Shown here piece after piece: positions 1 through 11,997 of a DNA stretch of 64,000 bases (position 1 is its first letter; each line of letters starts with the position of its first letter). The stretch spans positions 8,182,474 to 8,246,473 of the forward strand of contig NC_065536.1 of NCBI RefSeq assembly GCF_932294415.1. Reading direction: 5' to 3'. A program made the position numbers and the translations under genes. This DNA is from Quercus robur. Taxonomy: Eukaryota > Streptophyta > Magnoliopsida > Fagales > Fagaceae. The notes beneath the pieces were generated by a model. It made no database searches. It had not been told where the DNA came from and saw only the letters and a program-made list of their open reading frames with translations.

Positions 1-2621
1 TCAATAAATACATACCACTTTGAAAAATTACCTTAGTAATAAATAGCATCAATAGAGAAACTTACTTCTTTGGATAGTTATAGTTGGGGTATATACTCTT
101 TAGCAAGTCAACCACATCCTTTGCCTTGATTGTGTATGCCATGCATATGTATCTTCCTTCAGCCTCAGGATTCTCATAGGCCAGGAGTAGTGCCTCAGCT
201 ACATCACGTACGTCTACAATATATCGAAGCTTGTTTTCCAGTGACTCACACCCATCTGCAGGGTAATAATGTGGTAAAAGATTTAGAGAAGCCATGACTT
301 AGGAGGAAAACTAAACTCTCTAATATATTAATCAGAATCACTAGTGCCACTTGTGGCAAAGCAAGGCACAATTAGAGAGATGGAAATCAGAAGAAGCAGG
401 AATCCTAGAAATATGGTCCTGAGTCTAAAAAGAAAAAAAAAAAAAATTCAAGCATGAAACATTAACTTGAGATGTTAATAGTCTGTTTCATAAATACATG
501 TAGAGGGTGAGATACACATTTTCACCAGTATATAAAATTATTAAACATTAAAAAAAAAAAAAAAAAAGGTGACATTTTTTTTTTTTTTTGGATAGGTAAA
601 AAAAAAAAAAAGGTGACATGTATTATATACATATTTATTATTATTAGCATTCATACATTTAAAAGCACGGGAAGATTACAATAGAGATAATATGCTTCAG
701 GCAAGTACCTTTCAGAAGTTGAAAGATAACCAAGCTACTTGTATTCACTGTAGGCTGCAGAATCGGCCCCAAAATAAGGGAAGGACATACAGTTACAACA
801 TCAAGCCCACTTCCTTTTGCAAATTCAAAGGCCTCACTTTCTGCCTCCGTTTTAGAAAGAAAATACCAGTTCTAGAAAAATTTAGAACTAGGTCATTCAG
901 TATACATATAGAAACAATTTATCAGAATCTATATTTCAGAATTGGTATGCAAGTAATTTTACTAAATTTGTATTGGAATCACATGATGTACAAAATAGAG
1001 CTACAAGCTCAACATACAATTGTATTTTGTGGTCAGTTACCATTGCAGTTCTACAATATTCCTTGTCAGACCAACAAGTTTCATCAATCACTTGATCCTT
1101 GGGCCAGCTTGGATTCATCATCAGAGCAGCAAGAGCGGACACAACAACAACCCGTTTAACTTTTGCTTCAACACATGCTTTCAGTACATTAAGTGTGCCC
1201 TTTACAGCAGGCTCAATCACTTCTACCTTAACAAAAGATATATGAAAAGAATGTGAAAGGGAAAGCAAAAAAAAATTCTATGCATAATATATTAAACAAC
1301 AATTAGGATGGCAATATAATTATATTATTAAGGATGTCTTAGTAGATTTGTACTAATTGATGCAAAACGATTTATTAATGGGGAAAAAGAAGTCATAGTT
1401 AGGTATTCTTGCCTCAGGGTTCGGGACTGCGGTAGCAGGAACTGGACTAGCAACATGGAATACTCCAATGCACCCTTCAACTGCAGAACATATGGAGTTG
1501 TAATCCAGTAGGTCTGCCTTGAATAGTTTCAAGTTTGTGGATGCGTTCTCAAATTCACTCAAGTGAGCATACTTCACATCGCCTGCACACAATTTCCTAG
1601 AAGTTCATCTTAAGGGGCATCCAAAAAATGATTTAGCAGCAAATTAATTATAGTTCTCCTAGATAGAGGGGATTTTTTTTTTTTTTTTTTTTTTTTAAAA
1701 TTGTTTGATACAAATTAGTTCTAAAACTAGAACTGAAAGTGGAAAATGGCATTTATTGTTTATATGGGTCATCCCATGGAAATAAAATTCTTACTATATA
1801 TTGACTTTTGATAATTCTTTAAAGTCAGTCCTTTTGTTTCTTAAAAGTATTTAACATGATTATATTTCATTTCAAACAAATAGAACATGTAGAAAACTTG
1901 AGTCCATTCCATTTGCAACAGTACGAGAAATGTCCGTTTCTCTTTTTTCTGATTAAAATGAAATTCCTTCACACACATAAGTGGGTTAAGTCAACAGCCC
2001 AGTAAGTTGTTACTAATAAAAAAAAAAAAAAAAAATTCAACAGCCCAGTAAGTTTATTGCTGTGAAAGTAGTAGCAAAATTTTATATTAGAAAGGAAAAA
2101 TAAAAAATAAAATTGTACATTAGCATATATTCTGTTTCTATTTTTATCTATAATTCATTTTGAATTCGCAGTTTCATTTTGTTTTTCTTTTCCCTTAAGA
2201 ACCGACCGGATACTAAACAAAGATTACATCATGTCACAAGCTGTAGAAATTTATTTCCGAGCACTTAATTATAAGATGAAACTTCTCAAAAAAAAAAAAA
2301 AAATTATAAGATGAAAGTCGAAACAATATAATAGGCAATTGCAAGATTGATGAAACAGTAATACCACCAGTTATCAAGTCAGGCAAACTGAGTAAGAGTC
2401 AAATATACCTTTTCCTTTCCCAAACTTTTAACAGTATCAAAAAAATACATAAAGAAGAAAAGAAAGAAAAAGAGAGAAGGCAAGGGAAATGATTTACCGG
2501 GTTGTCTAACAGTTGTGTGGACAAAATAGTTCTTGGAGAGAAGTAGCTTAATGACCCATGAAGCAACGAACCCTCCTCCTCCTGTTACACAAACTCTTCC
2601 CTTCTCATTCTCAGCTGCCAT
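1..2621 (-). CDS. Cinnamoyl-CoA-reductase-like NAD(P)-dependent reductase, 3' end outside window
   Basis: Five exons are visible on the minus strand: 2498-2621, 1413-1582, 1041-1226, 709-871 and 66-297. Their phases join without a break, and a GTAAG donor at 61-65 shows the gene continues off the left edge. Exon 1 carries the Rossmann dinucleotide motif [10 protein letters not shown]. Exon 4 begins NWYFLSK, which supplies the catalytic Y-x3-K of extended short-chain dehydrogenases. True lignin CCRs have NWYCY at this site, so I read this as a CCR-like (CRL-type) reductase of unproven substrate rather than the lignin enzyme. Exon 5 holds the conserved block around [14 protein letters not shown] chose the ATG at 2619-2621 (MAAENEK); an in-frame ATG ten codons upstream is possible. 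Intron 2 has a GC donor (CCTGAG|GCAAGA). A degraded partial copy lies at 4214-5040. Confidence 0.88.
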
Positions 2622-4213
2622 TTCCAAAACCAGTTTCCAACACTCACCCACCTCAACAAGTCAACACGCAACAGCACTGTTCCTCTCTCTCTCTCTCTCT
2701 CTCTCTTTTCTTGCTTCCCAATGTAAGTTTTTAGTTTTTTAAGTGTTTATTGGCGGAAAGGAAGAACCGAGGGACTATAAAAAGGCCGAAAGGACCCACC
2801 CCAGGTCCCCATCCCTAACCTAACCCAACTGTGTTGGATGAGATAGATGAGGAATAGTCCATAGTTACTACCCTGACCAGGGAAAGAGGCGGCCCAAACT
2901 GTTTTTACTTTTATGGACCTAAAAATGGCTTATCTAGGTGTACAATAATTAATAAAAATCCTATCTACAAAAGATTGATAAAAAACAATAAAATGTAGTC
3001 AAAAGTCTAAGAACACAAAATGAACTTGTCCACGCAATTTAAACATGCGGCAAGTTGTGATTATCCTCTTTTCACACATTGACAAATATATAAATTGTGG
3101 AAAAATGTGTCATTGTGTGGATCAAAATTTTTGACATTTTTGTCAAAAACAAACTCAACTATGTTAAAAAATAAAGTTCATAACCTTGAAAGACCAAAAT
3201 AAGGAATTTGAGAAGAATGTTAGGAAACTGAAAAAAAATGTAAAAAAAACTAGTAAAAAATGTAGTTTATAGAGTATTTTCAAGAACATAACCAAACCCC
3301 TAAAAATATTTTCACTTGAAAAAACATTTTACATTCTGAAAAACATATTTACATAAAGCCAAACACATTTTACATTGAGCTAGACAGAGGGTAAAACAAC
3401 TTTGTCGGTAAACAAAAAGAACCGCAAATTAAAGAGAACTAATTCTTGGATGTCGGCCTCCTGATGTAGAGAATCTAATTAAAGGGGAAGAAAAGATCAA
3501 CCCAATTAAAAATAACAACAATCCACGTGTACGAACAAATTATCATAGGAAATATCCTCCTCACTTTTGAAAGACCAAATAAAAAAAAAAGAAAAGTGTT
3601 GTCAAATCAGAATCAGCACGTCGTGCCCTCATCACCATAAAATCCTAGTTCCCCCACTCATTAAAATACAATTAGTTATAGACTGGTAGATGAAGAACTC
3701 AAATCATTGATTGGGATGGCCACTCACTACTGAGAGTCTTCAACTTCACAAACAAACAGTCTTCTCTCTCTAACCAAAAAAAAAAATCAAAATGGATGAA
3801 TCGTTGTACGGTACGGAGAGGCCTACTGGCAATGGTCATACCCTCACCTCCATTGCCGTATGATTCTTGCTTTGGATGCAAGAGTTCGAATCTATCATTG
3901 GGTTGGTATTAGGAATTCATTTGGGAGGATTGTGGGCAGTTGCCAACTGAGACTTTGTGACAATTATTAGACCAAAGAGAGAAAAAATCAACAATGTTTT
4001 TTAAATGAATTTGAGAAGAAGCTGCTAAGTTAATTTCTTTAACATCTAATACCACCACAGGTAGAACCCAACATGTAGGGTTCCTTTTCACTCTAAATAA
4101 GAGATAGTAATCACTTATCCCAAAGACTACCATATAACAGAGAATACTAAAAAGTAAGAATAAAATTTGGTATAACAGACTTAATGAAATAATGATATGT
4201 AGACACATGATGG
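2622..4213. other. Upstream/intergenic stretch, no gene seen
   Basis: AT-rich DNA lies between the CCR-like gene and its broken copy, and presumably includes the promoter. A CT microsatellite at about 2682-2706 falls in the likely 5'UTR or promoter. Short open frames near 3699-3881 and 3909-4208 resemble no family I know. Around 3822-3893 a TGGCAATGG and a later GAGTTCGAATCT resemble Pol III A and B boxes, so a decayed SINE is possible there but weakly supported. Confidence 0.5.
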
Positions 4214-4635
4214 CTTAGGAAGGTAATATAATTATATTACTAAGGGCATCTTAGTAGATTTGTACTAATTCATGCAAAACTATTTATTAATTGGGGAAAA
4301 AGAAATCATAGATAGGTATTCTTGCCTCAGGATTTGGTACTGTGGTCGAAGGAACTGGAACTGGACTAGCAAGATGGAATACTCCAATGCTCCCTTCAAC
4401 TGCTGAACGTATGAAGTCATAATCCAGTAATTCTGCCTTGAATAGTCTCAAGTTTGTGGATGCGTTACTCAAATGAGCATTCTTCAGTCTTCACATCTCC
4501 TGCACACAATTTCCTAGAAGTCATCTTAAGAAGCCTTCAAAAAATGATTTAGCAGCAAATTAATTACAGTTCTCCTAGATAGATTAAAAAATTTTCGTTT
4601 GATACAAATTCATTCTAAAACTGAAAGTAGCAGCT

Positions 4636-4728
4636 AAGAGAATTATAGCTTAACTAACACCTCCTAATGTTTCTAATGAAGATGTTTAGGATTCAAATCT
4701 CCCACCCTCCATTGTAACTATTTATTTA
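4636..4728 (+). mobile_element. tRNA-derived SINE fragment
   Basis: A Pol III A-box-like TAGCTTAACTAAC (about 4646) is followed by a B-box-like GGATTCAAATCT (4689-4700), as in tRNA-derived SINEs. The segment interrupts sequence that is continuous in the intact gene copy near 1740-1770. It is clearly similar to the reverse complement of about 50340-50415, which has better A and B boxes, so both probably belong to one family. No clean target duplication could be fixed. Confidence 0.55.
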
Positions 4729-4762
4729 TCCCATGGAAATAAAATTCGTAATATATATTGAC

Positions 4763-4944
4763 AAATACAAATTCTCTCTACCACTTTTTGTGTTCTGTTT
4801 TATATTCCATCATATGTATGAATTTTTTCCTCCATTTTAAACTTAATTTATTTTATAAGGAAAGTAAAATAGAATACATGACAAATTATGATTGCTAGAT
4901 TGGTACAATACAAAGTGGAATACAAAAAGTACTACAGAGAATTT
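4763..4944. mobile_element. MITE flanked by 15-bp direct repeat
   Basis: The element is bounded by the identical 15-mer GTAATATATATTGAC at 4748-4762 and 4945-4959. In the parental gene copy the corresponding sequence occurs only once (near 1793-1805). The ends form imperfect inverted repeats of about 45 bp built on ACAAATTCTCT / AGAGAATTTGT. It has no coding capacity. The superfamily is uncertain because the apparent direct repeat is longer than the usual 8-10 bp. Confidence 0.7.
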
Positions 4945-5040
4945 GTAATATATATTGACTTTTGATAGTTCTTTAAGTTAGTTCCTTTTTTTTTCTGAAA
5001 CTTTTTGACATGATTACATTTTCTTTGTCTTTGCTTTAAG

Positions 5041-6251
5041 TTAGTTCTTTTTTTTCTTTTCTTTTTTTGGTTTGGGTGTTCAAGTTTATATTTTAGGTGG
5101 GTCAAAACAAGAAATTTAAATATTAAATATATATATATATATATATATTTTTTTTTTTTTCCTCTTCAGGTCAGGTGGTTCATTATAACTATTCATACAG
5201 TTTTGCATATATGAACTTAATGATATGTTTTAATTTATCAAAACAAATTTTATAGAAATTAAAGGGAAAAGGGAAAAATTTTAACAACCCAATTACAACT
5301 TTGAATTCAATCTAAAATGTGTAGAATATAGTAAACTATAGTTTCCATTACAGTTGATTGTTATTAACCAAAATTTGAATGCTATAGATTATAGAGTTCC
5401 AATTTATAAATTTCAGAAGATTACAATAGAGACTACAATATTTTTACAACAAATCCTAAGTGGCAAGTTGTTACTAGTTGTTATTGTTGGGGCAAAAAAG
5501 TAATCTTAGCGTTAGTTTGAAATTTAAACCAATAACAACTAACCACTCGTGATTTGTTGTAAAAATGTTGTAAACGTAGCATCTCTCATTACAATAACAA
5601 TATAGCTTCTTCTTTCTTTCTTTTTGGAAGAATAACCATTGTATATTAATTAGAATAAATATCAAAGTAAATAAATTTCTAAAAGCATAAATCAAATAGG
5701 AAGATGAAATGTGGAGAATCAAGAAAAGAAAACAATATATATGTATATATACACACAATTTTAAAAGCAAGTGACGACAAAAAGAGTGGAGATTTATAAT
5801 AATAAAATTGATTTTTACCTTCTTTCTATATTGTGATACACTTAATTATGGAAAAAATTAATTGTTTTGTTTTGTATTCTCTTTTTTTTTTTAAACCGAC
5901 ATGGCAACAAAAAAAGAAAATATCTAATATTCCATTTATATATTAATAGTATTTGTATATATCACATTTTTAGGGATTTAATGTGTAAAAATATGCTTAA
6001 AAATGAAAATATTATAATTAGATATAATAATATTGGTTATAAGGGAGAAATGTGACTTTTGGGCTTCTTTCCTAATTGTGATGCATTAAATTACACATTC
6101 AAACACTCATTTATTTAGGGGTATTTAAGAAGACTAACTATTCTATAATTAAAATAATATAAATGAGCAATATTTGGAAAATGTGTCAAATATGTATGAT
6201 TTGTACAAATCATTGTTTGTCGTATGGAGTTACAAGCTTACTTTATCCTAA
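5041..6251. other. AT-rich intergenic stretch, no gene seen
   Basis: No supported coding region. An AT dinucleotide run lies at about 5129-5148 and T-rich runs are common. Open frames here are short, of biased composition and without recognisable domains. Confidence 0.5.
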
Positions 6252-6807
6252 GGCCTCGTTTGGGAGGAGGGAATGGAATGGAATGGAAAGGAATAAAAAG
6301 AATAATTTTAGAATATTCTTCCCTTCCTTTTGTTTGGGAGTTTTAATGGAGGGAATGGAAAGCTCATTCCCTTGTTTGGGAGTTTAAGTTGAAGGGAATG
6401 GAATGAGTAGGAGGGAACACTCATTCCTCTCTATTCCCTTAAAACCTCAAATTTTCATTCCTCCCGAAATTGGGAGGAATGGGAGGGAATAGAATTAGAT
6501 TTAATGATTTTTTTACTAAAACTCCCAAAATACCCCTGTATATTCAATTATTTATTTTAAAATAAGGGTCTAATAGTAATATTGTTATAAAATGAATTCA
6601 TTCCATTCCCTCCATGTTGCTCCCAAACAAAATTACTTACATTCCATTCCTTCATTTTAAAACATCCAATCAAGGTTACTTAATTCCATTCCATTCCATT
6701 CTTTTCCATTCCTTTCTCTTGCTTAAATACATTCTATTCCATTCTGTTCCTTTCTATTCCCTTATGATCATTCCATTCCCTTCCCTTATGAACTCCCAAA
6801 CGAAGCC
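6252..6807. mobile_element. Tourist-like (PIF/Harbinger) MITE
   Basis: The ends are GGCCTCGTTTGGGAG and, inverted, GGCTTCGTTTGGGAG, flanked on both sides by the trinucleotide TAA (6249-6251 and 6808-6810). A TAA/TTA target duplication with GG...GTTTGG termini is typical of Tourist elements. The 556-bp interior is dominated by degenerate GGAATGGAAT runs and their complements, so the transcript could fold on itself. There is no transposase. Confidence 0.85.
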
Positions 6808-7132
6808 TAAAAGGTGACACGTTCCATTATAATATGTATTGTCAAAGAGACATGTGTCAGCATTTTGTATAAGAATTCAACTTTTATAATATTTATATAT
6901 AATATACAGTAATATAAAAGATAGGTTTACCGTTGAATCTTGATAATTTAAATACCAAAAAGAAAAATCTATAAGAAAAATCTATGAAAAAAAGTTAACA
7001 CTTTTTACTAAAATAATATCCAAAAAATATAAATCTAGTTATATTGAACCAAGAAAAAAAAAAAATGAATCTCCACCATAAAAGAAATTTCCTCTTAATC
7101 ATACTTTTGAAAGAAATTTTGGTAATATTAGA

Positions 7133-7809
7133 TGTGGGGCCCAATTATTTGTGGCCCTGACCCATTTTTACATTAGGGCCCAAGGCCCGAGCCGAGGAAG
7201 GGTATAGCCGAGGATGGATAATAAAGGTCCAAACACTCTTGAGACACAGCCGAGGATGATTCTGTCCTCGGCATATCCGAGGTCCACCTGGAAGAAAGGA
7301 CAAAAACGGTATAGGAACAGTTTGGGAAAAAATCTAGAATATCTTTAATAGAGAAGGAGACTCTAGATAGTATAACGACCAAGGACAAAGGGAAAGCTGC
7401 CATTACTGCCATACAATACTCTGCATCTGACAGAGCCATGCTCTTCAGCTTTTACAACCACTCCCAACCACTTTGGGTATAGGCTGATGAGACAAGTATC
7501 AGTCCTGAAAAGTCGATCCTACACGTGGACGCTGGTAAAAGGATAAATGCCCATATAAAAGGATAAGAGAGGCAGTGTGAGAGGGAGGGGGACGATCCGT
7601 CCTCCTAGCCATGGTGTCCTAGAAACAAGGAAAATAATAAGAGCATAGAGCTCCCCAGACTCCTCGAACGAGATTTGCTGACCGGAGCAACCACCGTCCA
7701 GTGACCAAGGCCTAGCCTTTCAAACCCACGCTCTACAAATGATATTGTTTGAGCCTTTTTACGTGCGAACCCAATATCATTTTGGGTCGTTACAAATTAT
7801 GTCCTTACA
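7133..7809 (+). mobile_element. Solo LTR (family 1)
   Basis: This 677-bp sequence starts TGTGGGGCCC and ends CCTTACA, and is flanked by a perfect 5-bp duplication TTAGA (7128-7132 and 7810-7814). It contains a TATA-like CATATAAAAGG (about 7552) and repeated CCGAGGA motifs. No primer-binding site, polypurine tract or gag-pol adjoins it, so it is best explained as a solo LTR left by recombination. A related LTR begins at 63436. Whether the family is Gypsy or Copia cannot be told from the LTR alone. Confidence 0.88.
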
Positions 7810-7814
7810 TTAGA

Positions 7815-8907
7815 TATTTTTATCTTGGATAAAATTTCCCATTTATTTGTGAAAAATGCATAAAGAGCATAAAAATAAATAAATATATAAAAGGTAAACT
7901 AGACCCACATCCCTTGAGATTTTCTAATATGGGTATCCCAGAGGAGAAAACAAAAACAAAAAATACAAAACAAAAACAAAAAGCCTTATGAAACGACACT
8001 CTCCCCTCACAGTTAAGTTTTCATTAAACATAATATTTCAATTTCAAAAGAAAATTTTATTTTTAATTATACTTACCTCAAGTTGAGGGAGTGTGACTCA
8101 TTCACAAACATCAAGGAAGGGGAGTTTAATTTCATCCATAATTTAGGCAAGAACCTCTTTTTAAAAAATGGTATATTCAGCCAATGAAATCACAATTTAC
8201 AAGGATACATACTTTTAACAGTTATATTAATACAAAACAAAAGGGAGAGTGTCATTTATATAAAGGTTGTTTGTGACTGTGTCATTTCGATAAACCTTAA
8301 AGGATTGTGAAATTAAACCAGGAGATACTTGCTAGAACACTCAAACAAAGGAAATAATAACTATCTATTTCATTTCCTATACCGCTTTAGATTTTTTTTT
8401 TTCATTTGAAAAATAAATATTATTTTATATATACAATATGAGATTAAATTTTATAAAGATGTGTATTATTCATTGCAAATTCGCATGCCCTTTATACGAG
8501 ATATGATTGCTATACATAAAAAAATGACTCCCCATTTTGATGAAGTTGCTTTATTTGTCTTTCCTTTCACGCAAGACAAACTGTTTTCAACAAACAAAAA
8601 AAGCAGTGGGCATGAATCGCGGCATGATAGATTTCAAAAGGCATTCCGTCTAGTGCTCTTGTGCACTGTTGTCACTTGTCATGTGCAGTGCAAAGGAAGG
8701 CTAGACACAAGCCAAACACAATTACATTCCACTTTATTTATTAAATCATATGACTCTGAACCAAAAAACCAGTTATAAATACAACAAAGGATTGCAATGA
8801 AACTTAAATTATTTGAAATAAAGCTTTAACAAAAAGTAGCAACCAGTACATAAAATAAGCAAAAATCTACCCTATAATCAAATGCCAAACAGACACACTA
8901 AAACAAC
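7815..8907. other. Intergenic stretch downstream of the GDSL gene
   Basis: No gene is supported. An A-rich run of CAAAAA units lies near 7945-7990. The stretch near 8515-8580 resembles one near 12390-12450, suggesting a small dispersed or duplicated block around the GDSL locus. The open frame at 8461-8778 has no recognisable domain. Confidence 0.45.
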
Positions 8908-11122
8908 TTAAGCTTTACAATTAAGCTTAGGTAAGATGTCATTGATGACCCAGTTTGCCATATTCTTGTATGCGTTTTGTGTCATATGAATTCCATCCCA
9001 ACTGAAAAATTCATCTGGATTGGGACAAACTGGTACATCAGGAGCTCCACACATTTTATCCGAGGAAAAGTCATAAGCACCTCCAACACCACAGCAAGCT
9101 TTTTGTAAAGAAGCAGCATTAAATCCTGTCCATTGTGAAACAGTCAAAATTGCATTACTGAATCTCTGTCATATCCAGTTACATATTGTTCTAGTAATTT
9201 ATTAGAATTAGACAGAGACTCACCGAGATGTGGAGCATTTTGGTTAACCGATAGGAAAGCATTGTAATAATCACCATATACGATAACAACATTAGGATTT
9301 TCTCTTTTCAGTTCTCCAATGGCTTTTTTGAGTAGATCATTGTGATATATTGATAATGAATTCAATCCCTTTAGGCAGTGAAATTCATCATAATCAGCTG
9401 ACTTGTTGGAATGGAATAATGTAAGATAAACTGGTACACAGCCGATTGGGAAGTTTCCAGGGACAACCACTCTTGCAGCTCCAAAACCAATGACCCTCTA
9501 CAAACAATGTCATACAATAAGGACTCATTAATCATGGTAAGCAATTTTGCAAGGAAAACTTAGAAGAATTTTTTTTGTTTACTAATAAAACATACAGTGA
9601 CAGCGTCCTTAATTTTTTTGACAACTTTTGGAACCAAATCTCTGACAACATTAGAGGATTTGCCTTGAAAAAATGGATAGTTATAATCATTGCCTCCAAT
9701 TTCTCCCACCATGAATAAGCCTGTTTTAAGCTTCTCAACACAATCTATCAAAAAAATCAAAAACAATTATATATTAAAAAAGTGAAAAGAAAAATGTAGA
9801 TAATTTGTAGATATTATATATTTGATACAAACTCATGGGTAGAACTCACCCTTGAAAAATCGGCTTGCAAGGACAAGGTACCTTCTTTTTTATACAAGAT
9901 AAAATTCTACTCTAGTCTAATTTAAGTGCATATGTATGTGAAGCTCCCTCTTGAAAACTTGAACCCCAGCCCTTACCCCCCACACCTCACAAGCGCTTAT
10001 ACTTGTGAATTGACTATCACACTAAAATTGTGCGGTGGTGCAAGAGCAGGGTAATTAAAAACTTATAAACACATATTTAAACTTACACTTAAAAAACATA
10101 GAACACTAGGATCATAACAATATTTAAGGCAAAAATATAGGTTTAGTCCAGGTTGTGATCCATAGCCTTCTGTGGCAAAATTTCCTAAAACCTCAGGACG
10201 CTTTGTTGGAATGGCAAGAATACAAAAGGACTAACTTGAAATGTTTACAAATTTTTGAAAAACTAAAAATGAATTTTTCAAATTTCAAAAACTAGAACCT
10301 GAACTAAATTTTATGGACCAATCTAATATTATCTCCTACATTTAACTTAGTATTACATGCTTAATTCAAATGATCAGAGGCTAACCATCATGATTGAGAA
10401 AGATATTACTGAAAAAGGTGGACATCCAATCCAATTGCACACTGAGAGAATAACTGTCAGTAACTGGTGATGTAATATTCTCATCTTTAAGGACACTTGC
10501 AGACAAGGCAGTGGCACCAGCCACTGCAAAATTCACCCCAACACCACGAACAAATGATGCATTCTTATTCAAGTAAGGATCAAGAAGTGGAATTCCTGCT
10601 GATTGAGCTGTGGAATTATAGAGCAAAAAAAAAATTAGTATAATCTAATTTTAACCATCGTATTGGTTCACAAGGTAGTTCTTAAAACAAGTAGTGAAGT
10701 CATATAACAGTGTCATTTCTCAAATCACGCTTAGCCCAAGAACAGCCTTATAAAAAAATCTCAAGCAAAAGCATTTTCTTTGTTACTTTTTTAAAAACCA
10801 AGATCAACTAAAAAAGAAAAACATGAACATCAACAAGTTTAATATGATTCCTACCAATATAATCAATCATTAGCAACCCATCGGAGAACCTTCCAGTTGC
10901 TTTCTTGAAGGTTTCGCCATAGGGAAAACGAGCAGAAGACACAGCTGGGCTCACAATAATCAAGTTGCCTGTGTCAGAGATAGAGTCTCCTAGGTTATAT
11001 ATTCCATCAAACTTGCAAACCTTAAGGGACTTAGCATCAATGCAATCATGTGGAACAAAAAGAAGAGAGAAAGCAATGACTGTGATGAGAAGCAAAGAGA
11101 AAACTGATTTGGTGGTAGCCAT
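8908..11122 (-). CDS. GDSL (SGNH-hydrolase) esterase/lipase, secreted
   Basis: Five exons on the minus strand (10855-11122, 10386-10607, 9596-9744, 9224-9497, 8908-9125) join in phase to give a 376-residue protein, the usual length of this family. A hydrophobic signal peptide follows the chosen ATG at 11120-11122 (MATTKSVFSLLLITVIAFSL), so the enzyme is probably secreted. Block I is NLGDSISDTGN with the catalytic Ser. The oxyanion-hole Gly lies in GVNFAVAGAT, the Asn in GGNDYN, and the catalytic Asp and His in WDGIHMT near the C-terminus. An in-frame ATG 29 codons upstream would bury the signal peptide and is less likely. The last intron is only 98 bp and is partly open in frame. No disabling change was seen. 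Family members hydrolyse acyl or acetyl esters; the substrate here cannot be named. Confidence 0.93.
9895..10045 (-). mobile_element. Possible SINE-like repeat in GDSL intron 2
   Basis: On the minus strand the stretch contains GGGGTTCAAGT, a good Pol III B box (complement of about 9957-9967), in a locally GC-richer block inside an AT-rich intron. An A box could not be placed with confidence and no target duplication was found. Confidence 0.35.
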
Positions 11123-11587
11123 AATTTGCTGCAAGAGAAAGAAGCAACTCTTGCATGTTTTATATCCGACTAGAATCTTTCTCATATCCTGCTTTAATTT
11201 TGTTTCCATTTTAAGGGATGTATCATGTATATTAATTTGTAAATTAGAGCTTTTAAAGCTATTTTTTTGAATGATGATAAATTGATAATATTTTTGTTAA
11301 TAAATACCCTAAAGGCATAGGTTAAAGTGCAATTAATTCTTTATTAAATAATACTTTTATACCATTTTCAAGAACTAAAATGAAACTATGCGCAAATATT
11401 CCAAAAAAAAAAAAAAAAACACACAATCATGATGAGTTTATTTCTACAAACCAATGAATTATTGACACGTGTACTTATTTATTAAAAATATATGCATTAT
11501 AGCTCATTAGTCTGCAGGTTAAAGAATAATAAATACTAAATTATGAGTTGTAATAACAATAGCTAATTATGAGATGTAATAATAAAT

Positions 11588-11770
11588 GGGAAATGTTAAC
11601 AAGTGTCGTACAGTATTGGTTAAGAATCTAATTAAAAAAAGTTTGTATAGAAAAAGAAAAAAAAGCAATTAATGTTTTGACAGCTTTTTTCATTTCTCAT
11701 AAAAGTGATGTCAAAACTTTCCTAAAATGGATTCTTAACCAATGTCGTATGGCACTCATTAACATGACCC
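11588..11770. mobile_element. MITE nested in the foldback element
   Basis: The ends match as inverted repeats of about 40 bp, from GGGAAATGTTAAC inward to TTGGTTAAGAATC, paired with GATTCTTAACCAA and the terminal CATGACCC. TAAAT flanks both sides (11583-11587 and 11771-11775). The right half of a relative occurs at about 34127-34225. Confidence 0.7.
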
Positions 11771-11818
11771 TAAATAAATTATTATAACTCATAATTAAAC
11801 ATTTATATATTATTCTTT

Positions 11819-11997
11819 GGGTTTAGATTACCTCCAATACTTTTTTAACTGGAATCTCTTTTTATTTTAATAATAAACTGCCACATCACCCACTAATCAA
11901 ATAAAAAGCGGAGATTAAAACTCACTACCACTTGTTATTATGTATTTAAACAAAAGGACACTTCCAGTTAAAAAAGTACTGGAGGTAAACCAAACTC
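11819..11997. mobile_element. Mutator-like MITE with 9-bp target duplication
   Basis: A 179-bp element with 36-bp terminal inverted repeats, starting GGGTTTAGATTACCTCC and ending with the complement of GAGTTTGGTTTACCTCC; the inner parts ACTTTTTTAACTGGAA match exactly. It is flanked by the perfect 9-mer TTATTCTTT (11810-11818 and 11998-12006), the length expected of Mutator-superfamily insertion. Confidence 0.85.

Larger units (their letters stand above)
4214..5040 (-). pseudogene. Partial tandem copy of the CCR-like gene (exon 2 and flanking introns only)
   Basis: This segment matches about 1300-1885 of the neighbouring gene through intron 2, exon 2 and part of intron 1. The copied exon, about 4326-4490, keeps recognisable coding (NASTNLRLFKAELLDYDF, then GVFHLASPVP) and the same GC splice donor next to CCTGAG. 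Its start is broken by a small insertion and a roughly 10-bp deletion that shift the frame and give an in-frame TAA. No other exons are found nearby, so no functional protein is possible. Two mobile elements (about 4636-4728 and 4763-4944) interrupt the matching intron and are absent from the intact gene, so they arrived after the duplication. Confidence 0.85.

Noticed and set aside
2679-2710. Dinucleotide and homopolymer tracts throughout the window as candidate special sites
   Set aside because: CT, GA, AT, GT, poly(A) and poly(T) tracts are common in plant intergenic DNA; only the C22 run stood out.
8461-8778. 105-codon open frame near the GDSL gene
   Set aside because: No domain, no splice context, low-complexity surroundings, and partial similarity to non-coding DNA near 12400.
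9144-9223. Apparent extra segment within the last part of the GDSL protein
   Set aside because: It is the open part of a 98-bp intron (9126-9223) with a GTGAGT donor and an ACAG acceptor. Removing it joins NAPHLG to FNAAS, as in the family.
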